From assembly GCA_949840885.1 (NCBI GenBank), contig CATKYJ010000034.1, positions 1 to 46,738 on the forward strand: DNA of 46,738 bases, read 5' to 3'. Of the stretch, positions 1 through 8,667 are shown one piece after another. The DNA is from an uncultured Acetatifactor sp. Its GTDB lineage: Bacteria; Bacillota; Clostridia; Lachnospirales; Lachnospiraceae. Numbering within the stretch: position 1 is the stretch's first letter; each line of letters opens with the position of its first letter. The translations under genes were made by a program, and so were the position numbers. The notes under the pieces were generated by a model. It was given only the letters and a program-made list of their open reading frames with translations, did no database searches and had not been told where the DNA came from.

Positions 1-80
1 AGGGTCAAGTCGGGGTTGCGTAGGTGGTGGTTTGACATAACCGTGTAGCCCCTGTTTTTCTCCACCCGGAATACTGCCAC
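1..80 (-). CDS. Replication-initiator-like protein of an integrative element, N-terminal end only
   Basis: Only the first 26 codons lie in the window; the gene continues off the left edge. Read on the minus strand, a GTG at 80 follows an AAAGGAG site eight bases upstream. The peptide begins VAVFRVEKNRGYTVMSNHHL, and continues with a RNPDLTL-type segment. I recognise this as the conserved start of the helix-turn-helix replication initiator (RepA_N/DnaD-like) carried by many Firmicute integrative and conjugative elements. In that family it would bind the element's origin and start its replication. The fragment is short, so the call rests on this N-terminal motif and the GTG with its ribosome site. 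It marks the left edge of the window as mobile-element DNA. Confidence 0.62.
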   Translation of the reverse strand, partial: MAVFRVEKNRGYTVMSNHHLRNPDLT

Positions 81-112
81 GTTATCAGCTCCTTTCGTCT
101 GCCCGGACAATG

Positions 113-144
113 AAAAACGCCCGTTCCATGTGGAAAAGGCGTTT
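113..144 (-). terminator. Terminator-like hairpin in the leader of the initiator gene
   Basis: Read on the minus strand, AAACGCC and GGCGTTT form a 7-bp stem that is followed by a run of T. It sits upstream of the GTG at 80, so it could be a leader attenuator or the end of another transcript. The pairing is visible; the function is inferred. The rest of 81-228 holds no gene I can support. Confidence 0.35.
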
Positions 145-228
145 ACCATGTGATTATAGGGCTTCGTGTTTAGTTTTCGTGTTTCTTAAAAGCCTTGTTT
201 TATGCGGTGTTGCGGTGGTTGTCTATAA

Positions 229-882
229 ATACTTGCCCCGAACGGGGCCGGAAAATCGACCACCATCAAGATGATGTCCGGCATTCTGTTTCCCACTGAG
301 GGCAGTATCAGGGTGGGCGGTTTATGTCCCTATAGAAAGCGGGAGGAGAATGCCGCAAACATCGGCGTGGTGTTTGGACAGCGCTCAAGGCTTAACTGGG
401 ACTTGCCGATGATGGACAGCTTTGAACTGTATAAGGAAATCTACCGGATTGATGCAGGCGTGTTTCAAAAGAACGTGGACCGGTTCGTGGAAATGCTGCA
501 TATGCAGGACTTTTACCAGACGCCGGTAAGGCAGCTGAGCCTCGGGCAGAGAATGAAAGCGGAGGTGGCGCTTTCCCTGCTGCATGAGCCGCCAATTTTG
601 TATCTGGACGAGCCCACCATCGGACTTGACGTGATGGCAAAGCAGCAGATCCGGGATTTTATCAAGGAGAGGAATCGTCTTGCGGGAACGACGACGATAC
701 TGACTTCGCATGATATGAAAGACCTGGACTGCGTGTGCAAAAGGCTTATCGTGCTGGCGAAAGGGCGCATTCTCTTTGACGGTTCAATAGAGCGCTTTAA
801 AGAGGAGCATGCAGGCGAGGGCGTATCGGACATCGAAGATATGGTCAGGAGCATCTATGAGGGAGAAACGGCCACTGTGTAA
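229..882 (+). pseudogene. ABC-2 exporter ATP-binding protein, 5'-truncated
   Basis: The open frame runs from a stop at 226-228 and begins abruptly inside the Walker A region (PNGAGKSTT at 238-264). The normal first part of the domain is missing, including the A-loop and first beta strands. An ATG at 271 could be used, but it would leave out Walker A, so it is not a sensible start. The remainder is well preserved: an FGQRS Q-loop segment, signature LSLGQRM, Walker B ILYLDEP and the TSHD switch histidine. The protein is closely similar in layout to the intact ATPase at 12488-13324 (COG4586 type), where YIGPNGAGKSS precedes the same region. No permease follows. I read it as a broken gene at the junction with mobile-element DNA. 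Confidence 0.75.
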
Positions 883-960
883 AATCATATGCAGGTACGT
901 CTAAGCGGACGAACTGCATGGGCGAAAAAGGTATCCCAATCAAAACAGGGGGAACGTCAT

Positions 961-1560
961 ATGACAACAGGAGAAAAGATAGCGGCACTGCGGAAAGAAA
1001 AGGGAATCACGCAGGAGGCACTTGCGGAGAGACTCAAGGTGGCGAGACAATCGGTATCGCGCTGGGAGATGGATGCGGCGTTCCCGGAGACAGAAAAGCT
1101 GATCAAGCTGAGCCGGATTTTGGAGTGCAGCATTGATTTTCTGTTAAACGGGGAGATACAGCGAGACTGTGAGAACGAAGCGTCAATATCTGCGAGGGAC
1201 TGTTTCCGGTTCATTCGTGAGTGTACTTACTGTTTTCTCGCGACAAATGCGGGCGAAAAGCCGAGACTTCGGCCAATGGGGCATGTGTATGCAGACGAAA
1301 AGGCGCTGTATTTCGCCACGGATACACGCAAGGGCGTCTATGGGGAACTTACGGAAAACCCTTATGTGGAACTTGCAAGCTACAACTTAAATACAAGGCG
1401 GTGGATTCGGATAAGCGGCAGGGCAGTTTTGGCGGATTCCCTGATGGTGCGGGAAGAAATGGAAATTTTATATCCCATGATCCGGCAGGAATATGTCGGA
1501 AAAGAAGAAGTCTATTTTGTGATTTTTCAGATTGTGATGGAGGAGGCGGTTATCGCATGA
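961..1560 (+). CDS. XRE-family regulator fused to a flavin-binding split-barrel domain
   Basis: The 199-aa product has an N-terminal XRE helix-turn-helix (about residues 5-60, with GITQEALAERLKVARQSVSR as the DNA-binding core). A pyridoxamine-phosphate-oxidase-like split barrel follows (about 75-190, with RLRPMGHVYADEKALYFATD). ATG 961 is chosen because AGGGGGAA lies just upstream; the earlier in-frame codons from 889 have no such site. This architecture suggests a transcription factor that senses a flavin, haem or small-molecule ligand (inference). The C-terminus is short for the barrel family and ends on GGAGGAGG, the ribosome site of the next gene. That may mean the last strand is lost. 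Its ATGA overlap with the next gene implies coupled translation. Confidence 0.7.
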   Translation: MTTGEKIAALRKEKGITQEALAERLKVARQSVSRWEMDAAFPETEKLIKLSRILECSIDFLLNGEIQRDCENEASISARDCFRFIRECTYCFLATNAGEKPRLRPMGHVYADEKALYFATDTRKGVYGELTENPYVELASYNLNTRRWIRISGRAVLADSLMVREEMEILYPMIRQEYVGKEEVYFVIFQIVMEEAVIA

Positions 1561-2126
1561 AAAGAATATCAATTGGGCCAAAACATGAGATGATTGTTCA
1601 GCCTGCGTTTATCATCGGCACATACAGTGAGGATAAAAGCCCGGATTTTGCGCCGATTACATGGGTGAGCAAGACCTGTGGGGAGGGGGATGAGTATTTG
1701 ATTGTCATCAGTATGTACGGCGAAAAGAAGACGAGGCTGAATGTGCAGCGGACGGGGCAGTTCAGCATCAATCTTGTCAGCAAGGGGATGCTTGCGCTGA
1801 TGGATTATTTCGGGCAGACATCAGGCCATGACGGGGTAAAGGATGGGATGGCTTACACTTACAATAAGGCGGTCTGCGTCGATGCGCCCACACTTGACGA
1901 AAGCCGCTGGGTCTGCGAGTGCGAAGTCCTTTCTTCGGTGGTCACTGGGCAGTCGGAGACCTTTTTTTGCAGGGTAAAGAATGTACAGGTCGATGAAAGA
2001 ATCCACATTGATGCGCGCGGCATTGACCTGACGCAGTTTGATCCGGTGATTTATTCCGGGAATTATCATTCCATCGGGGAGTACTTGGGGGGAATCGGGG
2101 ATTATTATCATGCGGGCGAAAAATGA
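1557..2126 (+). CDS. Flavin reductase-like FMN-binding protein
   Basis: The 189-aa protein starts at the ATG of an ATGA overlap, preceded by GGAGGAGG at about 1539. It has the flavin reductase-like split-barrel pattern: PAFIIGTYSEDKSPDFAPI near the N-terminus, then a TRLNVQRTGQFSINL segment, and a GHDGVKDG-type loop in the position that often contacts FMN. Members bind FMN and reduce it, or act as NAD(P)H-flavin oxidoreductases; the substrate is unknown. Coupling to the XRE/split-barrel gene upstream suggests one regulatory or redox unit. The stop codon overlaps an ATG that opens a phosphorylase scrap. Length fits the family and no frame damage is seen. Confidence 0.72.
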   Translation: MKRISIGPKHEMIVQPAFIIGTYSEDKSPDFAPITWVSKTCGEGDEYLIVISMYGEKKTRLNVQRTGQFSINLVSKGMLALMDYFGQTSGHDGVKDGMAYTYNKAVCVDAPTLDESRWVCECEVLSSVVTGQSETFFCRVKNVQVDERIHIDARGIDLTQFDPVIYSGNYHSIGEYLGGIGDYYHAGEK

Positions 2127-2239
2127 CCGGTGATTCAATAGGGGCGGATGATTCTGGTGGAGACATTATAAAAGGCACTCGGAACGATGTGGGTCATTTT
2201 GACATTGTATTGGAATTGGTGCGGTATGTTGTGGGATGA
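2123..2239 (+). pseudogene. Nucleoside phosphorylase C-terminal remnant
   Basis: A 38-codon frame (ATG 2123 to TGA 2239) ends with KGTRNDVGHFDIVLELVRYV. This matches the last residues of the intact phosphorylase at 4620-5384 (KGTQHDTGHFDIALELARFI) nearly position for position. The upstream residues (SGGDII) may be the collapsed remains of the SGDLLDAPKWD region. Over 200 residues are missing, so it cannot be an enzyme. It overlaps the stop of the flavin reductase gene by ATGA, which is likely chance. Confidence 0.72.
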
Positions 2240-2369
2240 TGTATAGTAGAAAGATGCTTGGGTCAATGGCTTCTGATATTTCACTGCCGTATACAGCTCT
2301 GCATCATATTTGGGGAACAGCCACTGATTGGGTGCAGCCAGCCCGCCGATGAAAGGCAGACGGAACTAG

Positions 2370-3192
<823 letters not shown>

Positions 3193-3193
<1 letters not shown>

Positions 3194-3357
3194 CTGGTCT
3201 TTCAACTATTTTTTCAGAGCTGGCCCATGCGAAAAACAAATGCGTAATCATGGTTACTCACAGCAAGGAGCTGGCACAGAAAGCGGATGTGATTTTGACT
3301 TTGAAGAGAGGGGGCGTTGTAGCAACTGAGGATACGGCATTGGATGAGAAGAGATGA
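3193..3357 (+). pseudogene. ABC transporter ATP-binding protein, C-terminal remnant
   Basis: In frame with 3217 the translation reads ELAHAKNKCVIMVTHSKELA, then QKADVILTLKRGG and a stop at 3355-3357. This is the H-loop region (VTHS) and tail of a LolD/MacB-type ABC ATPase. Walker A, the signature and Walker B are missing, and no start codon with a ribosome site precedes it. Preceding residues (TGLSTIFSELAH) resemble a collapsed D-loop region. It belongs to a different ABC subfamily from the truncated gene at 229-882. Confidence 0.65.
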
Positions 3358-3629
3358 GGGGCACTATTGGAGCAGGTTGAAGCAGATGAATTAAAGGATA
3401 AAATAATGCAGGAAACTGAAAAATAAAACAATTAAGCTGCTCATGTCAGAACTGTACAGAATGATAAGAAATACTGCAAAAGCTAACCGCCGCACTATGG
3501 ACTCCATCCGCCATATGCGGCGGTCTGCCATTTTCGCGGGCAGGCCGGGCGGCCCGATAACGGAAATTGCTTGGAAAGTGGTGAACTTAGAGGTAGTATG
3601 CTTACACGACCAGTATCGGCTGTGTGCTT

Positions 3630-3729
3630 ATAGTCATTTCGTGCAATTTATGGGAGCTTCGTGCAATGGGCTGACAGCGAGAAATACAAAAGCTATCTCT
3701 CCGCTATGTCAATAGTCATTTGGTGCAAT
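3630..3729 (+). repeat. Pair of 18-bp direct repeats flanking a coding scrap
   Basis: ATAGTCATTTCGTGCAAT at 3630-3647 recurs at 3712-3729 with one difference (C to G), 82 bases apart. A shorter copy of the end (CTTCGTGCAAT) lies near 3657-3667. The spacing and similarity suggest a small duplication or binding-site array. Bases 3358-3629 hold no gene I can support. A frame at 3443-3715 has no ribosome site. It reads through a GC-rich stretch with a CCGCC...GGCGG inverted repeat near 3488-3522. Confidence 0.45.
3655..3711 (+). pseudogene. Possible ArdC/LtrC-like ssDNA-binding domain scrap
   Basis: Between the direct repeats one frame reads SFVQWADSEKYKSYLSAMS. This resembles the start of the ArdC-like antirestriction/primase domain of conjugative elements (GKYQEYLxTMSxFHxYS). 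It diverges right after the final Ser. Only 19 residues match, so this is a weak call, mainly useful as another hint of element decay. Confidence 0.25.
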
Positions 3730-3824
3730 CGTGGTTTAAAATGCAAGCGAATCTGCCGATATATTTTATAAGGCGGGATATGCTCATAAAATGTAAAATC
3801 TATGTTACAGGAGAGAGTGAAATA

Positions 3825-4430
3825 ATGCAGGTCAATTCTTCTAATGCTTCATTGCAGAGCAGATACTTTTCAGGAACAGGAAGCATAGGCGGTATCCATC
3901 TGCCCGACTTTCATGATAAATATGTTTTTTCCAAAAAGAAAAGCGGCACAAGTGATGAGGAATACCGGAGGCAGATCAGGGAACAGGCTTATGAGGATTT
4001 TGCAAAAGGGCAGTTCCAGAATAAATCCGAAGGGTTTAACAGGCTGATGAAAAGCTACACATCGGAAGTGTCCCCGGACAGAAAGGGGATTATCACTTCC
4101 GGCCTGAAAGCTGTTTCAGGGAACAGACAGAATGTGCTTAAGCCGATAGATTTTGTGGCGACGCTGCTGGAAGGGAAAGTGAAATATCAGAAACTGCCAT
4201 CAGGAAATAGTGATTACATAGAGTTTTATGATAAGAACGGGGAGATGGTGGCGACTTATTCCAATAACGGGTGGACGATGTATACCACCAATGCGGAGGC
4301 TTCCAGACAGACGGAAATGTGCATGATCTATAACGAGGCATGGGGAAATGCCAAGAGAGGGATTCTGCTGGCAGGTGAAGAAGCGATGAATGTGGAAAAT
4401 ACGCAGAATAGTTTTGACGCAAAAGCATAG
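3825..4430 (+). CDS. Hypothetical protein (201 aa)
   Basis: I do not recognise this family. ATG 3825 is preferred because GGAGAG lies nine bases upstream; upstream in-frame codons lack a site. The product is soluble with no signal peptide or membrane segment. It has a Ser/Gly/Asn-rich N-terminus (QVNSSNASLQSRYFSGTGS), a charged helical middle (DEEYRRQIREQAYEDFAKGQ), and a compact C-terminal part (DYIEFYDKNGEMVATYSNNG) that looks like a beta-hairpin domain. It ends with a helix containing EAWGNAKR. The frame is intact and codon use resembles its neighbours. It stands alone between decayed genes and the phosphorylase. It may belong to a Lachnospiraceae-restricted family of unknown function. Confidence 0.6.
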   Translation: MQVNSSNASLQSRYFSGTGSIGGIHLPDFHDKYVFSKKKSGTSDEEYRRQIREQAYEDFAKGQFQNKSEGFNRLMKSYTSEVSPDRKGIITSGLKAVSGNRQNVLKPIDFVATLLEGKVKYQKLPSGNSDYIEFYDKNGEMVATYSNNGWTMYTTNAEASRQTEMCMIYNEAWGNAKRGILLAGEEAMNVENTQNSFDAKA

Positions 4431-4619
4431 GCAAATGGCTACAAACAAACCCGGAAAATGTGGCATAATCTTGTAAAAGCAGCAGAACTTTTCCAAATCA
4501 TAAAACCTTGTAACAACTTTCTGAACAAAGCGCTGGAGGCATTCCAAATGCCAACCAGGTAAAGGAATATACTGACACCGGAATGCTATAGCATATCTGC
4601 GAGAATAGGAGAAAGAAGC

Positions 4620-5384
4620 ATGATCACAGAAGCCTTTGACAATCAGTCCCCGGCAATCATCAATCCCCAGATAAAAGAAAACGCACCGCAGGTGGATGCA
4701 TGCATCCTGACCTTTTCCCATGTGATTGAAACATTTGTCCTGGAAAACTACGACTGTGAACAGATCGCGTCATTCTGGTTCGCAACGGGCAACATGCCGA
4801 TTTACTGTATCCCATATAAAGGAAAGAAATTTGCGTTTTATAAAACTTATGTAGGGGCACCCGCCTGTGTGGGCACAGTGGAGGATACTTTGGCGGAGAT
4901 AAAGACAGACAAATATGTCGTATTCGGCGGCGCGGGCTGCCTGAACAAAGAAATTGCCCACGGAAAAGTCATGATACCTACCCAGGCCTATCGGGACGAG
5001 GGCACTTCCTATCATTATGCGTCCGCATCGGATTATGTCACGGTCAGGAACGCGGACATTGTGGCCGCTTTTATGGAGGAAAATGGCATCCCCTATGTGA
5101 AAGGAAAGACATGGACCACGGACGCGTTCTACAGGGAGACCGTCAATAATTTCCAGAAGCATAAAGCGGACGGCTGCATCTCGGTTGAAATGGAATGCGC
5201 CGCCCTGCAGGCCATGTGTGATTTCAGAGGCCTGAACCTGTACACCTTTTTTACCAGCGGCGATCTCCTGGATGCCCCCAAATGGGATACGAGGCGAAAG
5301 GAAGGGCAGACCAAAGGCACCCAGCACGATACGGGGCATTTTGACATCGCCCTGGAACTGGCCAGATTTATTGTGGGAGAGTAA
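4620..5384 (+). CDS. Nucleoside phosphorylase (PNP/UDP family)
   Basis: The 254-aa protein is full length for the PNP_UDP_1 fold. It would cleave a purine or pyrimidine nucleoside with phosphate to ribose-1-phosphate and free base in the cytosol. Visible family marks are VVFGGAGCLNKEIAHGKVMI (phosphate/ribose loop), the conserved SVEMECAAL segment that holds the 2'-OH of ribose, and the GHFDIALELA tail. The specificity (uridine, adenosine or MTA) cannot be told from sequence alone. ATG 4620 follows AGGAGAAAGAAGC, a good ribosome site. A damaged copy of its last residues occurs at 2123-2239. Downstream, 5385-5568 holds no gene. Confidence 0.8.
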   Translation: MITEAFDNQSPAIINPQIKENAPQVDACILTFSHVIETFVLENYDCEQIASFWFATGNMPIYCIPYKGKKFAFYKTYVGAPACVGTVEDTLAEIKTDKYVVFGGAGCLNKEIAHGKVMIPTQAYRDEGTSYHYASASDYVTVRNADIVAAFMEENGIPYVKGKTWTTDAFYRETVNNFQKHKADGCISVEMECAALQAMCDFRGLNLYTFFTSGDLLDAPKWDTRRKEGQTKGTQHDTGHFDIALELARFIVGE

Positions 5385-5568
5385 AAAACATAACAACGAA
5401 ACCGTAGGAACAGACAGGAATGTAGTATATTTGAGAAGCTTCGACCGATAGAGGGAGCCTATAGGTATTTCATTGTGACCCACTGCTGTGCGTCCAGCAC
5501 CCAAACAGATTATAAAATTTGATAAGCCGCTGATTGCCCTGCCAAGGGATAAATTAAAATCATCCGTC

Positions 5569-5597
5569 TTGCTAAAGTCAGTTAAGTGTGATAGAAT
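5569..5597 (+). promoter_or_regulatory. Predicted sigma-A promoter of the t6A operon
   Basis: TTGCTA (5569-5574), a 17-base spacer and TAGAAT (5592-5597) lie about 60 bases upstream of the TTG start of tsaC. The match is moderate, but spacing is ideal and no other better candidate is seen in 5385-5657. Confidence 0.5.
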
Positions 5598-5657
5598 ATC
5601 GACAGTTTTACAGTGGTATTTATGCGGATTTTACGATTTGGGAAATGAGGTGCTATT

Positions 5658-6305
5658 TTGGATTACAGAAATTGCATGGACAGGATCCGGCTGGAAAATG
5701 TTACAGACTTAGATGCGCTGGTCGATTATAGTGCGGAATTGTTATGGGATAATGGCGTTATTTTGACGCCTACAGATACTGTTTATGGATTGATTTGTTT
5801 ACCGACCTCTGATATTGCAATAAAGAAAATATTTGAGATGAAAAGACGGCCGGTAAACAGACATCTTCCCATAATTGTTGCAGATTGGCAACAGGCAGAA
5901 TCCAAGTTGCCGATTGTGTGGAATAAGCCGGCTCGAAAGTTGGCAGATAAATTTTGGCCAGGGGCATTGACGCTTGCATGCGGAATAAAAGAAAATAATG
6001 TGAAGTGGCTGGAAGGGCGTGTTGAAGTGGGAATCAGAGTTCCCGATCATATATATATTCAGAAACTTGCCAGAAAAATGGGTCCTTTACTGATGACAAG
6101 TGCAAATAAACATGGTGAAGATACTCCTCATACGCTTGAGGGTGCATTAGAGGATCTTGCAATTGCTCCTTCGCTTGCAATAGACGGAGGTTTATTAAGC
6201 GGAGCTCCATCTACTTTAGTAAATGTGAATCTTCCGGAACCGAAAGTAGAAAGAGTCGGATTCATACCAGAGTCAGAGATTGAGAGGGTAATTTATCATG
6301 GATAA
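5658..6305 (+). CDS. tsaC: L-threonylcarbamoyladenylate synthase (YrdC/TsaC type)
   Basis: TsaC makes threonylcarbamoyl-AMP from threonine, bicarbonate and ATP, the first step of t6A37 synthesis on ANN-decoding tRNAs. The 215-aa product has the YrdC fold marks: PTDTVYGL, KRRPVNRHLPIIV (the KR...P ligand loop), WPGALTL, VGIRVPDH and MTSANKHGE. It is the short single-domain form, lacking the extra Sua5 domain that many Firmicute chromosomal copies have. TTG 5658 is chosen because GAGG lies seven bases upstream; ATG 5676 has no ribosome site. The end overlaps tsaD by eight bases, so translation is coupled. Codon use is clearly more AT-rich than in the genes after 9 kb. Confidence 0.88.
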   Translation: MDYRNCMDRIRLENVTDLDALVDYSAELLWDNGVILTPTDTVYGLICLPTSDIAIKKIFEMKRRPVNRHLPIIVADWQQAESKLPIVWNKPARKLADKFWPGALTLACGIKENNVKWLEGRVEVGIRVPDHIYIQKLARKMGPLLMTSANKHGEDTPHTLEGALEDLAIAPSLAIDGGLLSGAPSTLVNVNLPEPKVERVGFIPESEIERVIYHG

Positions 6306-7326
6306 AAAACAAATACTTTTGGCAATTGAATCGTCTTGTGACGAAACAGCAGCAGCTATCGTACAGGATGATTTTACAGTAATATCATCAGTGGTATCAA
6401 GCCAAATAGCATTACACGCAAAATGGGGAGGTGTTGTGCCGGGAATAGCCAGCAGACAGCATGTTATTGCGATGAATGGTGTCATTAAAGAAGCGTTAGA
6501 AAAGGCAGATGTAACACCTGAAGCGTTATCGGCCGTAGCAGTTACAGTTGGACCGGGGCTTCCGGGAAGTTTGGCGACAGGCATCTCGGCAGCCAAAGCG
6601 CTTAGTCTGGCATGGTCGAAGCCGTTCGTTGCGGTGAACCATCTTGAAGGGCATCTTTTTTCAGCAGAACTTGACGGGGCGAAAGTAGAATTTCCTGCAA
6701 TATATCTTCTTGTTTCAGGTGGTCATTGCATGATTGTCTATGCGCCTGAAAGAGGAAAATACATGCTGCTGGGAACAACGCTGGATGATTCGATAGGAGA
6801 GGCATATGATAAAGTGGCCAGAGAACTTGGGTTTGAATATCCGGGCGGACCAATCATTGATAAGTTATCATTGCAAGGGAAAGATAACTACAATCTTCCG
6901 CGCCCAATGATGGAGCGGGGATATGATTTTTCTTTTTCGGGATTAAAATCAGCAGTGCGCCGGGAAATTGACAAAGGAAATATTGTAAAAGAAGACATCG
7001 CAACCTCTTTTGTCGTTGCGAGCATGGATGTCTTATCAACAAAGCTTCGCAAAGCTGTCAGAGAATACACTCCCAATAGCGTAATAGTTGTTGGTGGTGT
7101 ATCAAAAAGCCCGATATTACGAAACAAGCTTACCGATGGTTCTTTGGGAAAGGTAGATGTGATTTTTCCGAGTTTAAAGTATTCTACAGACAATGCAGCT
7201 ATGATCGGAGCAGCCGGCTGGTGGCAGTTTAAAACTTACGGTGCATCTACAGATGATGTCCCTATGATGCCGAGTTTATCACTACCGTTAGCAGAAAGAA
7301 AGGTTGAGATTGGAGAGTGGACATAA
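6298..7326 (+). CDS. tsaD: tRNA N6-adenosine threonylcarbamoyltransferase TsaD
   Basis: TsaD transfers the threonylcarbamoyl group to A37 of tRNA, working with TsaB and TsaE. The 342-aa length is normal. ASKHA-fold marks are present: IESSCDETAAAIV at the N-terminus, the metal-binding HLEGH (H115, H119), VSGGH in the middle, DDSIGEAYDKVARELG, GGPIIDKLS, FSFSGLKSAV and a C-terminal VGGVSKSP plus STDNAAMIG. The start overlaps the tsaC end. The stop is directly followed by the tsaE start. No active-site residue appears missing. Like its neighbours it is AT-rich compared with the rest of the window. Confidence 0.93.
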   Translation: MDKKQILLAIESSCDETAAAIVQDDFTVISSVVSSQIALHAKWGGVVPGIASRQHVIAMNGVIKEALEKADVTPEALSAVAVTVGPGLPGSLATGISAAKALSLAWSKPFVAVNHLEGHLFSAELDGAKVEFPAIYLLVSGGHCMIVYAPERGKYMLLGTTLDDSIGEAYDKVARELGFEYPGGPIIDKLSLQGKDNYNLPRPMMERGYDFSFSGLKSAVRREIDKGNIVKEDIATSFVVASMDVLSTKLRKAVREYTPNSVIVVGGVSKSPILRNKLTDGSLGKVDVIFPSLKYSTDNAAMIGAAGWWQFKTYGASTDDVPMMPSLSLPLAERKVEIGEWT

Positions 7327-7800
7327 ATGTTGACAGAGGATATCAAGCCCATTGTAAAAACAATGAATTCTGTTGAGGATACAGCGGCATTGGCATATAG
7401 ATTTGCAGAGATTCTTGAAAAAGGAGATATTCTTCTATTTACAGGGGAAATCGGTACCGGAAAAACCACTTTTATTCAGGCTCTGGCAAAAAATCTGGGA
7501 GTGAAAGAACTGGTTACAAGTCCGACCTTTGTGATTCAAACGCTTCGGGAGTCAGGAAGAATTCCATTGAGCCATGTGGATCTCTATCGCTTAAATAACG
7601 ATGACGAGGTAGAAAATATTGGCTTTGAGGAATATTATGATACCGCTGTAACGGTAGTTGAATGGGCGGATCGATATTCCGGATTTGAGCCGCCGTATAT
7701 TGAGCTTCATTTTGAATATGGATTGCATGAAAATGAACGTATTGTTTCAATTTTATCCAATGGCGGAGACTGGAATAAAAGATTAAATAATATTCTTTGA
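7327..7800 (+). CDS. tsaE: t6A biosynthesis ATPase TsaE
   Basis: TsaE is the small P-loop ATPase that resets the TsaB-TsaD complex between t6A turnovers. The 157-aa protein has Walker A GEIGTGKTT at residues 40-48, the switch-like TSPTFVI segment, HVDLYRL and a Walker-B-like VVEWADR near the end, all typical of the family. The ATG sits directly after the tsaD stop, with GGAGAG about nine bases upstream inside tsaD. A 45-base gap then leads to tsaB. Confidence 0.92.
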   Translation: MLTEDIKPIVKTMNSVEDTAALAYRFAEILEKGDILLFTGEIGTGKTTFIQALAKNLGVKELVTSPTFVIQTLRESGRIPLSHVDLYRLNNDDEVENIGFEEYYDTAVTVVEWADRYSGFEPPYIELHFEYGLHENERIVSILSNGGDWNKRLNNIL

Positions 7801-7845
7801 CATTCTTTCAATTAATTTAGTGTTTAAATATGATGGAGGTGGCTT

Positions 7846-8439
7846 ATGGCTATCAGACTCGGCATAGATGCTTCACAATCGGCTGCCAGTTGTGCTATAT
7901 CTACTGAGGCAGGAATAATTGCGTCTGCAACGATTGAGAGGCCAATTGAAAATTTCCCCACATTGATTCGGGATGTTGTTGCTCGTGCAAATATTTGCTT
8001 AGAGGACATTGATGAGGTTGTAGTATGTATTGGACCAGGTTCCCAAACGGGAATTCGAACCGCTGTGGTTACAGGAAACGCTTTGGCGTTAGCATTGAAT
8101 AAGCCCGTTTCCGGCGTATTAAGCACAGATGCTGCGGCAATGATCTCCAAATCAGATGAAATATATAAGGTTGCCGTTTCTGCCGGCAGAAGACGCTGGT
8201 ATGTACAAAGTTATAATTGGAACGATAAAAAGCTTTGCCGGTTGGACGAACTGCAATTGATGGAGGAAATTCCGATAAATGCTTTTTCGGTGTTTAGTCC
8301 TACCCCCAACAATTCAAAAGAGTTTAAATCATGTGCATATGGTATCCTTTTGGTTGCTGAACAACAGCGACAATTAATAGATCAATCGCTTTTAAGCGAG
8401 ATTTTACCTTATGAGCGGAAAGGCAGTGAGGGGGAATGA
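7846..8439 (+). CDS. tsaB: t6A biosynthesis partner protein TsaB
   Basis: TsaB is the inactive TsaD paralogue that dimerises with TsaD and is needed for t6A formation. The 197-aa product has the ASKHA start RLGIDASQSAASCAIS, and CIGPGSQTGIRTAVVTGNAL, the strongly conserved GPGSxTGxR loop. It is shorter than usual (about 220-240 aa). The second half is weakly conserved, so the C-terminal lobe may be reduced. GGAGGTGG lies seven bases before ATG 7846. It closes the operon ahead of a strong terminator. No rimI follows, unlike the common tsaE-tsaB-rimI arrangement. Confidence 0.87.
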   Translation: MAIRLGIDASQSAASCAISTEAGIIASATIERPIENFPTLIRDVVARANICLEDIDEVVVCIGPGSQTGIRTAVVTGNALALALNKPVSGVLSTDAAAMISKSDEIYKVAVSAGRRRWYVQSYNWNDKKLCRLDELQLMEEIPINAFSVFSPTPNNSKEFKSCAYGILLVAEQQRQLIDQSLLSEILPYERKGSEGE

Positions 8440-8446
8440 CTGGTTA

Positions 8447-8484
8447 GGGTGATAGAGGGCTTATTCCTCCTCTGTCACCCTTTT
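8447..8484 (+). terminator. Rho-independent terminator of the t6A operon
   Basis: GGGTGATAGAGG pairs with CCTCTGTCACCC over 12 bp (one G-U pair), with a 10-base loop, followed by TTTT. It starts eight bases after the tsaB stop codon. A second short inverted repeat (GTCTGCCG/CGGCAGAC) follows at about 8485-8507. Confidence 0.85.
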
Positions 8485-8499
8485 GTCTGCCGGGACATT

Positions 8500-8628
8500 C
8501 GGCAGACGCTGGAGAACTATATGGACAAAAAGAACCCGCTTAGGGAAGACGCCATAGACCTGGGAAAGTGCGCAATAGGGTATGTAAGAGGAAAAAAGGT
8601 GATCCGCGATGAGATATGGGGACTTTAA
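8500..8628 (+). pseudogene. Unrecognised C-terminal gene scrap
   Basis: An open frame ending in TAA at 8626-8628 reads RQTLENYMDKKNPLREDAID and then LGKCAIGYVRGKKVIRDEIW. The even, charged composition looks like a real protein end, and the ATG at 8521 has no ribosome site. I cannot name the family. It is probably the tail of a gene removed when the t6A cassette was joined here; it marks the right border of that cassette. Confidence 0.4.
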
Positions 8629-8667
8629 AGGGATGGAAAAGTATTAAAAAAGTATTAAAAAAATAAA

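Noticed and set aside
271..882. Intact ABC ATPase starting at ATG 271
   Set aside because: Walker A lies upstream of that ATG, in the same frame, so the start would leave out the ATP-binding loop; the gene is truncated.
3443..3715. Frame of 90 codons over the repeat region
   Set aside because: No ribosome site, and it runs through inverted and direct repeats and a coding scrap in another frame; I judge it non-coding.
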